From contig RPFO01000003.1 in NCBI GenBank assembly GCA_009746045.1, positions 1,102,469 through 1,150,968 of the forward strand: a stretch of 48,500 nt of DNA, in the 5' to 3' direction. Position 1 is the first letter of the stretch; every line of letters starts with the position of its first letter. Positions 30,080-41,081 of this stretch are shown here, piece by piece. This DNA is from Mesostigma viride (Eukaryota > Streptophyta > Mesostigmatophyceae > Mesostigmatales > Mesostigmataceae). The notes below the pieces were generated by a model. The model ran no database searches and was not told the origin of the DNA. It saw only the letters and a list, made by a program, of their open reading frames with translations. The position numbers and the translations under genes were made by a program.

Positions 30080-30990
30080 GTTCTCTCGGCTTACTTACGG
30101 GCTGGTCGAATTCACGTCTGACTAATATACATCAATGACATTGGGAACATAAAAAAATCATTTCCATGGACATTCAGGTTCATCGTTCCAAAGGAGCCGT
30201 TCACCTGTAAAGAAGAAGACATGCTTGAGTTTTGATGGTCCGGATCGTTAAGACTCAGGCCTGTGCTAGTTGTCGAATTGATTTTTTTTAAAACTAGGAC
30301 TTCCTCGCCAATAGCCTAGGAGTTCGCGGAAACGCGCCACTTGCTTCTGCCGTTTGAGAAACACATAGGAATTCCTCGTTTAATACCTCGGATTCCGCGC
30401 AAATGTGCCACCTGCCACTATCCATAACTAGGACTTCCTCGTTATTCTTGCCTCTTGGGCCTTGGCGTCAGGGCCTCGTTTGGGCTGGGGGCATGGTTCG
30501 TATACAGTCATAGAATCTATCGTACAGTACTTACTGTTGTACCATGGAGGCATGGGCGTACGTTGTATACGTTGAGACAGGAGACACATCACAGTGATCA
30601 CACAACACACCGTTGAGAGCCGTTGAGTTGAGTTGAGTTTATTCCCGCGCCGGTGGGACACACAACACACCGTGGGACACAACAACCACAAGAACGGTGT
30701 TACACGTGGCACAAGGCGCGAACGTGGCGCCGTTCAGTGTGCCTAGCTGGCTCATGTGAGTCATGTCTACAAATAAATTTGCGACAGGTGGTGCCAACTG
30801 CCAAATACCACACCATGACTGAGACTGCGCGCCAACATGACCGAAGTGGCACCCATGACCCAGTTGTTAGTGGAATGACTGGAATCTCGCCGGTTGCCCC
30901 TTGCCAGCTGCCACAGAACTGTATCTTACAGTAAGAAAAAAGCGATAAGGTTCATGCTTCCGATGTAGATATTTTTCGCACGTTACAATC
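30080..30990. promoter_or_regulatory. Divergent intergenic region of the GT8 pair
   Basis: 911 bases between two outward-reading starts, so it should hold both promoters. It contains two to three diverged copies of ACTAGGACTTCCTCG plus ATTCCGCGCAAATGTGCCAC (about 30292-30350, 30366-30420, 30428-30445) and a duplicated CACACAACACACCG block (near 30603 and 30659). No clear TATA box was found near either start. Confidence 0.5.
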
Positions 30991-32454
30991 ATGCCCAGAT
31001 TCAACCACAAGCCTGCCCGCAAGCCGACAAAATGGAGACTAGAGGCCACATTGAGCAGACGAGACGTCTTTGAGAGCCCAACGTGGCATCGCCGATATTT
31101 TTGGAAGGGAATGCCGCGGCTGCACAGTGGCTTCTTGCCGGTAGTCATCGGCTTATTCCTGCTCGTTGGATACTATCCTGTTTCTCTGCTCCTTCCGTCA
31201 CGGCTTCCCGGGCTGCCCTCGCGCGATGCGCATGGAGCAACCTTGCCTGTGCCGGTCGACGATAGTGCACCATGTCCACAGGTCGATGATGGTGTCGGGA
31301 GTGTTTCAGCACCTGATAATGCATACAAAGCAGACGTGCCAGTCTACCGCCAAGACGAATTGCATGGTCCCATAGAGGTTCAGGAGAACTCGCTTTTTAA
31401 ATCAGATCAGGACGTGCAAGCGTGGCATCCTCTGTACAGTCGGAGCGATTACCATGAGCATTTCCGCCTACCGGTTGTCGCCAAGGCCTGTGCTTACGCA
31501 AGCATTGCGGCGAGCAGACGAGACGCCATAGAATCTGTAGCTCTTTTCAAACAGCTCCATTCCCTCCACATGCGGAGCTGTACTTGTGTCCTGCTTTTGC
31601 CCCGTCAATCGCTAAAGGAGGTGTGGCATCACGAGAGGGTGGAAAAGCTGGCAAGGCGTTGCGACTTTCTCCCTTGGCAAGACATCATCTGCCCTTTGCA
31701 AGGCTGGTTGGATTTCCTTGATGTTCATGTCGTTTTGGCAGATGTTCCTTTTGACATCAAAGACGTCGAGGACAGTACCCTGCAAAGGATGCTTCTGCGC
31801 AGCTTATACCCAGTCATCACCCTCTTAAAAGGGGTTATCCTGGGCTTAACAGAGTATGCCAAGGTGGTGTATCTTGACTCTGACATGCTCATCCTCTCTG
31901 ATTTCTCAGAAGTCGTGGATGCAGCTATGGGCACGGCGGCTTCAGGACTAATATATGGGACGCCTCTAAATGCCGGCATTTTCGTGGCGCAGCCACACGC
32001 TGGTGTCATGAAAATATTCATTGACATTTTCAAGACGGCAAAGTACACAAGATACGGTTTCAATAATGCATGGGAGAAGGAGGGACAGGACTGGACATTT
32101 CCAGGCAGTTTCTCTGACCAAGGAAGCCTCTTTTACCTCTTCAAGTTTATCCTGAAATCTGGGGTCTGGCTGGACCCGTTTCTGTATGGATACCCTGCTT
32201 GTGTGACACAGCTTCCCCCACCCCAGTTCTTGTACCCCAAGGTGGTGCATTTCAAGGGCCGTTGCAAACGTATGCCTGTGAGCGAAGTAGCACAGCACAT
32301 GAAGCGTACTGCTATGGGTGGAAAGAAGCATCTTGCATTACATTGGCTGAGGGCATGGCACAATTGGACAAACGAAGTTGTGGAAAGTAGCTTGTTTGAG
32401 GAGACGATGAGCGCTTGCAAGCCAACCAATTTCACCTTGGTTTGCAGGGCGTGA
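30991..32454 (+). CDS. GT8 family glycosyltransferase (copy 2), type II membrane protein
   Basis: Single-exon frame, 487 residues, closely alike to copy 1 from WHRRYFW to the C-terminal CKPTNFTLVCR. The N-terminus is about 20 residues longer (MPRFNHKPARKPTKWRLEA). Membrane anchor at about 47-68. Metal-binding D296-S-D298 in YLDSDML; GTPLNAGIFVAQP, FSDQGSLF and KVVHFKGRCKRMP are kept, so the enzyme should be active. A potential N-glycosylation site NWT is at 458. TGTAA at 32535-32539, about 80 bases after the stop, resembles a green-algal polyadenylation signal. Head-to-head orientation suggests an inverted duplication with both copies under purifying selection. Confidence 0.85.
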   Translation: MPRFNHKPARKPTKWRLEATLSRRDVFESPTWHRRYFWKGMPRLHSGFLPVVIGLFLLVGYYPVSLLLPSRLPGLPSRDAHGATLPVPVDDSAPCPQVDDGVGSVSAPDNAYKADVPVYRQDELHGPIEVQENSLFKSDQDVQAWHPLYSRSDYHEHFRLPVVAKACAYASIAASRRDAIESVALFKQLHSLHMRSCTCVLLLPRQSLKEVWHHERVEKLARRCDFLPWQDIICPLQGWLDFLDVHVVLADVPFDIKDVEDSTLQRMLLRSLYPVITLLKGVILGLTEYAKVVYLDSDMLILSDFSEVVDAAMGTAASGLIYGTPLNAGIFVAQPHAGVMKIFIDIFKTAKYTRYGFNNAWEKEGQDWTFPGSFSDQGSLFYLFKFILKSGVWLDPFLYGYPACVTQLPPPQFLYPKVVHFKGRCKRMPVSEVAQHMKRTAMGGKKHLALHWLRAWHNWTNEVVESSLFEETMSACKPTNFTLVCRA

Positions 32455-32681
32455 TCCCATGGGATTCAAGAAACATGCGCGATATATCAATGCCATATTT
32501 TATCATTTAGATTATGTCATATACTGACGTCTTATGTAAGTTACTCCATAAAAAAAATTAAATTAAATTAGAACATGACTCCGTTGCATGGGAGATCATG
32601 TAGCACATATTCCCTTGCTGGATGGATGGAGGTGGGTGAAGCCGCGAAACCGATCGACTAAGCTACTAACTCTAAGCTAAT

Positions 32682-33990
32682 CTAGAAAACCCTAGCTACT
32701 CTACTCAGCAAGCACCCCTTCCTCCTGGGGGGAGGGGGCTTGTCCACAGGGGCTAGCGTGTGAGCCTGGACAATCGTCTGCCACCTCTTCTTGTTCTGCA
32801 TATCGGTCCAAGCAAGAGAGAGGGAGTGAACGCGGTGTTCAAACTGTGCTGGGACCACTAGTAGGTCGGCCAGCAACATCTGTGTGTATAGTTCATGGCA
32901 GGTTTACCCAGCTTTCTAGGAATGTCCTTGGGGCCAGGCCACTAGGTCAGGATGTGTCGCCCTGGTTAATTGGCCAAGCTGCTGGGGGCCGGCCAGACCA
33001 AGAGCGGTGTCTACCTGACTGGTGCGAGCAAGATGGCCTACAAATGCTATCCTACGCTGCCTAATCTCGTCCGAAATGCGAAGCATACCCTGATACAACG
33101 ACTCTAATGACCGCCTATGTGTGTCCAGAAAACCCTACATTCAGGACCTGTCGGAGCATCCTGTACATAAACATACCGTGCCATCCGGCCCGGCCAGCTG
33201 GGCGGCCAGCGTGCGCGTGAGCGTCCATGCCTCGGCGCCATGCATGTACGCGAGCACCGTGAGAACCAGGACCTTGAAGAGCATTCGGCTTGCGGTGCTC
33301 GCCCAGGTCGAGTGCCAGTATATATAATAGGTTTCAGTCCAGCGAACGCCGGCCTAGCCCAGGCCAGGCCGATGCCGCCGGATCAGTCCATGCACATGGC
33401 CGGTGGGCGGTGTCGGGGAGCATGCTCCTGGGCAATCGGATCGTTAGCGTGTCCTTTTAGCGCACGTCCGAGTGCAGCTGTGGCATGCCTTTGGCATGAT
33501 CGAAGGAGAATGGGGGTCTCTGCCCTTTCTCCTGTTGTGCACACACAGCTAGGGATTAAAAGCACTTCGGTGCTCCGTGACTCCCCAACGGGAGCACGAC
33601 TTTAATTAATTAATTCATTCATTCATTCATTAATGCTCCCCAACAGTTTGACGCGATCACGGAACGGGACCTCGACCGTCCCGTCTAGCAGCCCGGGGTT
33701 TGCGCAGGGAACTGGCCGGTATAGCCCCAATCACCATCGCCTCAGTTTTGACACTTATCTCCAACCCCACCGCCCGCGCCTCCAAGCCCAGATAGTCCAG
33801 CCGGCCAGGTCTGAATGTGCTCGGGGCGCTCGATGAGGGTCAGGTATCATGATTCCGCATTAGTAAATCAGGTCGGACAGGCGGTAACCAGATCGAGCCA
33901 CCGCCGCTGTGTTCGCGCGCTCGTTAAGGATGTCCAAGCCGCCGGGCTCCAACCGAGCAGTCAAGTGCGCACGTGCCCGGCGCATGACGT
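32682..33990 (-). pseudogene. Decayed LINE reverse transcriptase, C-terminal half
   Basis: Minus-strand pieces in shifting frames: LTLIERPEHIQ just after a broken YADD-like site (near 33850), LGLEARAVGLEISVKTEAMVIG (33700-33790, like the GLxIxxxKT motif after the RT palm), DEIRQRRIAFVGHLART (32990-33080, the RRLxxxGHxxR motif of RTE-like LINEs) and TDMQNKKRWQTIVQ (32750-32800, the DRxxW motif). Stops and frameshifts separate them. A SINE-like insertion at 33429-33632 also interrupts it. Confidence 0.6.
33429..33632 (+). mobile_element. SINE-like element, (TTAA)n/(TTCA)n tail
   Basis: 204 bases with duplication ATGCTCC at 33422-33428 and 33633-33639. The 3' end has a CTCCCCAACGGGAG stem-loop, GCACGACT, then TTAATTAATTAATTCATTC. 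Related, inverted, to 37991-38222 (CAGCTGTGGCATGCC and CTCCTGTTGTGC blocks shared). Confidence 0.75.
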
Positions 33991-34089
33991 GATCCACGAC
34001 GTACAATAATGAACAGATATGGGGACAGGACACAAATTACTTGCCACACCCCGGCGTGGTGACTTCAGCGGGAATGGTGGGGTGGTGCC

Positions 34090-34207
34090 TTCCGCAGTCC
34101 GCACCGGCGTACTGCCTGTGAGCCCTCATATGTCAGCCGATGTCGGTTGTCCGCCTCCCCCGCGCGCGGGGGAAGGCTGGCCCGGCACCCGTGCTCCTCA
34201 CCTTTAA
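34090..34207 (+). pseudogene. ORF1 fragment ending at TTAA element 5
   Basis: The last part reads RLPRARGKAGPAPVLLTF, matching RLPHPRAKAGPPPVVLTF of the ORF1 at 17701, and is cut at TTAA by element 5. The continuation is not found on the other side because element 5 is truncated there. Confidence 0.65.
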
Positions 34208-35727
34208 CCCCTAAATGGGCAGAAATACTGCCGATGCATCGGCTGTAACTTCACAATTTTGCAAACCAGATGCCATCCAACCCACCCATATCCAATGGCT
34301 GTCCTTGGGGGCCAAGCATGTCCATGAGTTGCCCTTCGGGTTGGTATATCACAACCTTACATATATGCAGGGTAGGCCATGTATAACTGCCGTCAAAGTC
34401 AGGGGGGTCAAGACGAGCGTTTTCATTTTTGGTAGAATGTGCATTTTGAATTATGTTGTAAGAGCTAGGCACCTACCACTTCAGGGATGATAAACAATTA
34501 GTTGCTGAACAGTTTGAGCCATTGGGGTCATCATTTGGGTGGGTATACCAGCAGTTACACCCAGTACAGCCCATAGGGGTACCGTTGGTAAAAAGCAACC
34601 AAGGGGGTAGGAGTGGGCATACTTTTTTAAGGTTGTCTCTTTGATACTACCTACTAATACCTACTAATATGGCCCCCAACCATGCCACACAATACATTTC
34701 CCTTCCACAATGATGGGGAAACATAACTGCATCATCACACTGCCCTTACATGACACCTATGTGCAGGTGCCACCTTGTCCATGCCCGTAGGTAACGTGGT
34801 ACGGATACCCTACGCAAGGCATGCATTCTAGAAGGCAGCCACCAACAAACTAGTGATTTTAAGCCTATTTCAGCTTACCCTAGCAAGGATAAACTAGGCC
34901 TAAGCTGCTATAGCTTGCCAGGTGATGGCCAGCACACCTGGTGGCACATGCTGACAATGGGAAGCTTCTACTCACCGGTTACATGCTTGATGATGCCACA
35001 GAGACCAGCCAACTGCCTCACACTCATGCAATATGTGTGTGGGAAATGTATAACAAACATATATGGAGGTATTCAAACCCATACAGCCTCTAAAACTTAT
35101 CACCATCACCCTGTGGCAGGTCAACTGACTGAGGGAAGCATCTAAGAAGGGTGTTTTAGAAAGGGGCCAGGCCAGGGTCAAGAAAGAGCATGAATAATGC
35201 GAAAAGAATGTGCTACACAAGCTAGAACGTATATATAAACGTCAAACATCGATAGGAAAACGATGATTAAGCTTTACCAGGCATGGATGGCGTTACCTTG
35301 GCCCAGGCGGTGGCCGCAAAATGGCGCATTTCAGCACACCAAAGTTGTGCAGCATGGTCGCTGGATTCGGCGATTTCTGGCCACCCTTGCACGTTTACGA
35401 CTACTATGTATCATAAAAAGTACAAAGAAACCGATATATCCTTTAAAATACGCCGGAAAGGTATTGCTGTCAACGTTTCTATCGTCCGGCCTGATCGCAG
35501 TTTTTTCCAGCAAGAACGCTGCCGACACCTATCAAATGGCATTCCCGCGAACCAAAAATTGGCCTGTATCATCTTTAGGACGTTTAAAATCAATTTCCTG
35601 AGTTTGGTCAGAAAATTCGAACGAAAACGTAAATGCCATGCGTGGGCGCAAGCCGCCATGGCCAGGTCGTCGTTTTCCGGAATGCACGTTGTACGTGAAA
35701 AAGTACCCTGACCCCTTGTACTTTGAC
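34208..35727. mobile_element. TTAA element 5, inverted partner of element 3, truncated
   Basis: Starts after TTAA (34204-34207) with CCCCTAAATGG and the palindrome GCCGATGCATCGGC (34230-34243). It is a near-identical reverse copy of 25839 down to about 24346 and lacks the last ~205 bases and the second terminal repeat. A 21-nt nano-insertion at 34623-34643 is absent from element 3. Confidence 0.88.
34623..34643 (+). mobile_element. 21-nt nano-insertion with empty site in element 3
   Basis: TTTTTTAAGGTTGTCTCTTTG lies between ATAC at 34619-34622 and 34644-34647. Element 3 has the uninterrupted sequence GTAGGTAGTATGCCC near 25420 on its plus strand, so the insertion occurred after the two copies separated. 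Confidence 0.8.
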
Positions 35728-35938
35728 GGGATTTCTTATTCCGGCGCCCAATGGCCTCCAGGACAGGCGCGCCGCGCCAGACTCGCCCGCGTTTGGGCTT
35801 TGGGCGTCTTGGAATTTGGCTTTGGGCGTCTTGGAAGTTGGCTTTGGGCGTTTGCTCTTTTGGCAGATTTCTGCACTACACTGGTACTACGTAAAAAAGC
35901 ACAGACTGGTGCGGCGTAACATTTTTAAACTTGGTAAA
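35728..35938. repeat. Short tandem GGCTTTGGGCGT repeats
   Basis: Three to four copies of TTTGGGCGTCTTGGAA/TTTGGC lie at 35799-35852. The rest up to the palindrome arm holds no recognised feature. Confidence 0.6.
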
Positions 35939-37013
35939 ATTACCGCCGCACAGCCAGCCAGAACTGGACAAGGTGATGGCCGCAAGTAGTCGTTGCTGGG
36001 CTATCGTATTTGTAGCATGGGGCGTTTCACCGAGTCTACGGTTAGCATGATGGGGAGGATTCCTAACCTTCATTATGTGGGTTAAGTAGGGGCCGGTGCT
36101 CATAGTGGCCGGTTTCCCTCGCTTCCTTGTAAACCAGGCTCTGCGTCAAGATCACAGACGACCGGGTAAGTAGTTGTTCCAGTCTGTTCTAGTTTGTATG
36201 ACGCCTGCTATTAGGCGTTCTTGTTATTGCCGTTCATCATCGCCGTGACCGTCGTGGCCAGCAGCGTGCTTTTTTTACATACCGGATGGTGTCGACTTGT
36301 TTATTGATAGCGCATTGGTGAATATCGCTGCATGGAGGAATATCGGCTACAACCCGCGGGAAAGTGCTGGCTCCAATGTTCTTTTTGTATGCAGGATGAC
36401 GGCACTGCCAAGCCGGAGACGAATATGACGCTCGTTATAATGCCAGTCATTCAGACCGACTGCGCGACTGGTTGTGGGATACACGTTCCTGGTTGTGGGA
36501 TGTGTTCCTTGTTGTGGGATACTTGTTCCTGGTGGTGGGAAACACGTTCCTGGTTGTGGGATACTTGTTCCTGGTTGTGGGATACTTGTTCCTGGTTGTG
36601 GGAAACACGTTCCTGGTTGTGGGATACTTGTTCCTGGTTGTGGGAAACAGGTTCCTGGTTGTGGGATACTTGTTCCTGGTTGTGGGATACTTGTTCCTGG
36701 TTGTGGGATACTTGTTCCTGGTTGTGGGATACTTGTTCCTGGTGGTGGGAAACACGTTCCTGGTTGTGGGATACTTGTTCCTGGTTGTGGGATACTTGTT
36801 CCTGGTTGTGGGATACTTGTTCCTGGTTGTGGGGTGTGTTCCTGGTTGTGGGATACTTGTTCCTGGTTGTGGGATACTTGTTCCTGGTTGTGGGATACTT
36901 GTTCCTGGTTGTGGGATACTTGTTCCTGGTGGTGGGAAACACGTTCCTGGTTGTGGGATACTTGTTCCTGGTTGTGGGATACTTGTTCCTGGTTGTGGGA
37001 TGTGTTCCTGGTC
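35939..37013. repeat. Left arm of a large imperfect palindrome
   Basis: The non-repetitive part (ATTACCGCCGCACAGCC ... to about 36467) is matched inverted by 41127-41082 and 40291-39813. The inner part is the 21-bp minisatellite 36468-37013. Arms plus centre span about 5.2 kb. Confidence 0.88.
36468..37013. repeat. 21-bp minisatellite, about 26 units
   Basis: Unit TTCCTGGTTGTGGGATACTTG with variants (AAACACG, AAACAGG, GTGTG, GGTGG). Period 21 keeps all six frames open for long stretches; the resulting proteins are artefacts of the repeat. Order of variant units is the same, inverted, in 39252-39812. Confidence 0.95.
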
Positions 37014-37019
37014 CAAATA

Positions 37020-37420
37020 TAAAGGGGCACGGGAATTAGCGATAGCAGAGGGGGCTCGGGAAGAACGTTAGCAGAGGGGCACGGGCACTAACGTTAGTGA
37101 AGGGGCACGGGCACTAACGTTAGCAGAGGGGGCTGGGCACTAACGTTAGTAAAGGGGCATGGGCACTAACGTTAGCAGAGGGGGCTGGGCACTAACGTTA
37201 GTAAAGGGGCACGGGCACTAACATTAGCAGAGGGGGCTGGGCACTAACGTTAGTAAAGGGGCACGGGCACTAACGATAGCAGAGGGGGTGTGGGAATTAA
37301 AGTTTATTAGCAGAGGGGGGAAATAATTATAGTAGAGGGGGGGAGCACTAACGTTAGCAGAGGGGCACGAGCACTAACGTTAGTAAAGGGGCGCGGGCAC
37401 TAACGTTAGCGTAGGGGGTT
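37020..37420. repeat. About 30-bp minisatellite with AACGTT core
   Basis: About a dozen units of GGGCACTAACGTTAG alternating between followers TAAAGGGGCACG and CAGAGGGGGCT, which gives a higher-order dimer. It sits in the central part of the palindrome and is not repeated inverted. Confidence 0.9.
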
Positions 37421-37990
37421 GACACTATACGTACCAACTTGATTATTTGGGTGGTTATGCCCTTTCATACGGCTTCACGATGCATGGCTTTACATTTCCC
37501 TTCCTTATTTAAGTGAATGACATGGGGAGACATGCTATAGGACTTGGCGCACTTTGCCTGAGCAAGGTGTGACAGTTAATTCACCGCTATAAATGTGAAT
37601 GGACCAAGTTCGTCGAAACGGGGAAATAACGTTACTTTATACTAGATTTAGGGAGGTCCTGTGTTCGTAACTTGCTGGTAGCTACTGTGGTTTCTCATTT
37701 TCGGTGTTGTCCGTGGAATCTCATATTTGGGCAGCTAGCCCCATGCACGTTGAGCGCTTACTGACAACAATACAAGATTTAGACGCGTAGGGGGGCAAGA
37801 ATCAATTGTGCGTCGGCACGGTAGCTTGCATCATTCACGATTTGTGCGTTTTAATCGAAGGGCATCTACTTAGTTCGGCAGAGCCACGGGGGTTGTTTAG
37901 TTAGTAGTTAGTTAGTACTTACTTAGTTAAAATAGTTAGTCAGTTAGTTAGCTAGTGAGCTAGTTAGAACTTGATAGGTAGGTCAGGTAG
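37421..37990. other. Palindrome spacer; simple GTTAG-rich repeat at right
   Basis: 37421-37895 shows no gene or family match. 37896-37990 is a degenerate (TTAGTTAG)/(TAGGTAGG) simple repeat. Confidence 0.5.
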
Positions 37991-38222
37991 GTAGGTAATT
38001 AATTAATTAATTAATTAGACTCATGCCCCCGTTGGGGAGTCACGGAGCCCGAACTGCCTTTCATCCCTTTGTTTGCACAACAGGAAGGAAGGTCAGAGAC
38101 CCCCTTTCTCCTTCATGCTAGAGGCATGCCACAGCTGCGTGACTCCCAAACGGGAGCACGAGTCTAATTAATTAATTAATTAATGCCACAGCTGCAATCG
38201 GACACGCTAAACGATCCTGCAA
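37991..38222 (-). mobile_element. SINE-like element, minus strand, with nested copy
   Basis: Minus-strand relative of 33429-33632. Its (TTAA)n tail is at the left (37991-38018) next to the CTCCCCAACGGGGGCATGAG stem-loop. It is interrupted at 38138-38182 by a short piece of its own family in the opposite direction, which gives a false look of terminal inverted repeats. Confidence 0.7.
38138..38182 (+). mobile_element. 45-bp nested insertion: stem-loop plus (TTAA)n only
   Basis: Begins CGTGACTCCCAAACGGGAGC and ends in the (TTAA)n tail. Flanked by a perfect 12-bp duplication ATGCCACAGCTG at 38126-38137 and 38183-38194. Only the 3' stem-loop and the tail of the family were inserted. Confidence 0.82.
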
Positions 38223-38395
38223 GATCTGTGGGTGCAATGAGACCCATGTGAGCTTATCATAACAAGGAGCGTGCGCAAGTAATGTGAGCATAGCCAAGAC
38301 CTAGCATCATTGGATGTACAAGGAAATATTTAATAGCTCTATCTTGATGTGCGTGTAGGAATAACTGCATGGAGGAATAACGGCGAACATGTGAA

Positions 38396-39812
38396 GGAAC
38401 AAGTATCCCACAACCAGGAACGTGCATCCCACAACCAGGAACGAGTATCCCACAACCAGGAACGAGTATCCCACAAGCAGGAACGTGTTTCCCACCACCA
38501 GGAACAAGTATCCCACAACCAGGAACAAGTATCCCACAACCAGGAACGTGTATCCCACAACCAGGAACGTGTTTCCCACAACCAGGAAGAAGTATCCCAC
38601 AACCAGGAACGTGTTTCCCACAACCAGGAACGTGTTTCCCACAACCAGGAACGTGTTTCCCACAACCAGGAACAAGTATCCCACAACCAGGAACGTGTTT
38701 CCCACAACCAGGAACGTGTTTCCCACAACCAGGAACACATCCCACAACCAAGAACTGCTATCCCACAACCAGGAACAAGTATCCCACAACCAGGAACAAG
38801 TATCCCACAACCAGGAACACACCCCACAACCAGGAACAAGTATCCCACAACCAGGAACAAGTATCCCACAACCAGGAACAAGTATCCCACAACCAGGAAC
38901 GTGTTTCCCACCACCAGGAACAAGTATCCCACAACTAGGAACAAGTATCCCACAACCAGGAACGTGCATCCCACAACCAGGAACACATCCCACAACCAAG
39001 AACTGCTATCCCACAACCAGGAACAAGTATCCCACAACTAGGAACAAGTATCCCACAACCAGGAACGTGCATCCCACAACCAGGAACACATCCCACAACC
39101 AAGAACTGCTATCCCACAACCAGGAACAAGTATCCCACAACCAGGAACAAGTATCCCACAACCAGGAACACACCCCACAACCAGGAACAAGTATCCCACA
39201 ACCAGGAACAAGTATCCCACAACCAGGAACAAGTATCCCACAACCAGGAACGTGTTTCCCACCACCAGGAACAAGTATCCCACAACCAGGAACAAGTATC
39301 CCACAACCAGGAACAAGTATCCCACAACCAGGAACAAGTATCCCACAACCAGGAACACACCCCACAACCAGGAACAAGTATCCCACAACCAGGAACAAGT
39401 ATCCCACAACCAGGAACAAGTATCCCACAACCAGGAACGTGTTTCCCACCACCAGGAACAAGTATCCCACAACCAGGAACAAGTATCCCACAACCAGGAA
39501 CAAGTATCCCACAACCAGGAACAAGTATCCCACAACCAGGAACCTGTTTCCCACAACCAGGAACAAGTATCCCACAACCAGGAACGTGTTTCCCACAACC
39601 AGGAACAAGTATCCCACAACCAGGAACAAGTATCCCACAACCAGGAACAAGTATCCCACAACCAGGAACGACTATCCCACAACCAGGAACGTGTATCCCA
39701 CAACCAGGAACAAGTATCCTACAACCAGGAACGTGCATCCCACAACCAGGAACAAGTATCCCACAACAAGGAACACATCCCACAACCAGGAACGTGTATC
39801 CCACAACCAGTC
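38396..39812. repeat. 21-bp minisatellite, inverted relative to 36468-37013
   Basis: Unit CAAGTATCCCACAACCAGGAA with the same variant set. It is longer than the left array (about 67 units) through internal block duplications, seen as three copies of ACATCCCACAACCAAGAACTG at about 38744, 38986 and 39088. Open frames in it are repeat artefacts. Confidence 0.95.
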
Positions 39813-40291
39813 GCGCAGTCGGTCTGAATGACTGGCATTATAACGAGCGTCATATTCGTCTCCGGCTTGGCAGTGCCGTCATCCTGCATACAAAAAGAAC
39901 ATTGGAGCCAGCACTTTCCCGCGGGTTGTAGCCGATATTCCTCCATGCAGCGATATTCACCAATGCGCTATCAATAAACAAGTCGACACCATCCGGTATG
40001 TAAAAAAAGCACGCTGCTGGCCACGACGGTCACGGCGATGATGAACGACAATAACAAGAACGCCTAATAGCAGGCGTCATACAAACTAGAACAGACTGGA
40101 ACAACTACTTACCCGGTCGTCTGTGATCTTGACGCAGAGCCTGGTTTACAAGGAAGCGAGGGAAACCGGCCACTATGAGCACCGGCCCCTACTTAACCCA
40201 CATAATGAAGGTTAGGAATCCTCCCCATCATGCTAACCGTAGACTCGGTGAAACGCCCCATGCTACAAATACGATAGCCCAGCAACGACTA
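39813..40291. repeat. Right arm of the palindrome (non-repetitive part)
   Basis: Reverse complement of about 35987-36467, near identical (CCTCCATGCAGCGATATTCACC; CTAACCGTAGACTCGGTG). The arm is continued at 41082-41127 after a 790-bp insertion. Confidence 0.88.
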
Positions 40292-41081
40292 CACCGTCCG
40301 CATTGGAAGTTCTAACTAAATAATTAGCTTCTGGAAAATGTTCTGGCTGAAAACCATAAAAAAAACAAAAGAAAATTAATTAATTAACTCCGGGGGCTGA
40401 GGACTGGACTCAACAAACAAACAAACAAAATTAATTAATTAACTCATGTGGGCACGGGGTCGTCGCCCTGTGAGAAAACAAACAAATACTTTATATTATA
40501 TAAAAGTACATAAAACCTTCGAAAATACCTTGGACAGGCGGGGAACATGAAATATCGTGAAAATCGAAAAAAAACCGCGAGACTCAGGCCGAGCGCGGGG
40601 TGAGGCGCGAACCAAGTGAACCGCTTTTGCATCCAGCAATCCACGCTCTACTGCCTCGGCAGGGCACGTCGGTCGGTACTCTGTAGAGGCTGAGGCCTGA
40701 GCGTGTCTACAGATGTACATGTAAGATGTACTACTCATGTGCGATACTTATGGGCCTTGAGCAATTAAATAGGGTATCACTGACCTGAGACCTCCACTGA
40801 CTAGTGACTATAGCCTGTGGCCGCCGAAAGGGGGGCCGCCGGGCCGGGTTGGGGACGGCGTGTACCATATCTACCAAACAAACAAAAGAAATTTAATTAA
40901 ATAAGTACCCACGTGCCTTGAACGGCTGCAGGACAAACAAACAAACAAAAGGTTTTAATTAAATAATAAAAACCCGGGACTCTAACTGGCTCCCCAACAA
41001 ACAATCCAGGGTTATTCGTAATGCAAATACGGCAAAAATTGACCCATAATAACAAACTTCCAATGCGGAGGGTGTACTTGC
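40292..41081. mobile_element. 790-bp insertion in the right palindrome arm
   Basis: Absent from the left arm, whose sequence runs straight through (GGCCGCAAG/TAGTCGTTG at 35986). It carries several AACAAACAAACAAA runs followed by TTAATTAATTAACTC or TTTAATTAAATAA, suggesting two or more tailed retro-insertions on the minus strand. A weak tRNA-like stretch lies at about 40590-40666. No coding frame is convincing. Confidence 0.6.

Noticed and set aside
37991-38182. MITE with about 45-bp terminal inverted repeats
   Set aside because: The 12-bp duplication ATGCCACAGCTG around 38138-38182 shows that the right inverted end is a separate nested retro-insertion, so the inverted repeat is secondary.
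36332-39831. Very long overlapping frames on both strands (up to 469 codons)
   Set aside because: They are made of a 21-bp repeat; a period divisible by three opens all frames. No start context, splice sites or non-repeat domain supports coding.
40590-40666. tRNA gene or tRNA-derived SINE head (minus strand)
   Set aside because: A GCCGAG/CTCGGC pairing and a GGTTCGCGCC B-box-like word are present, but the D and anticodon arms do not fold convincingly by eye.
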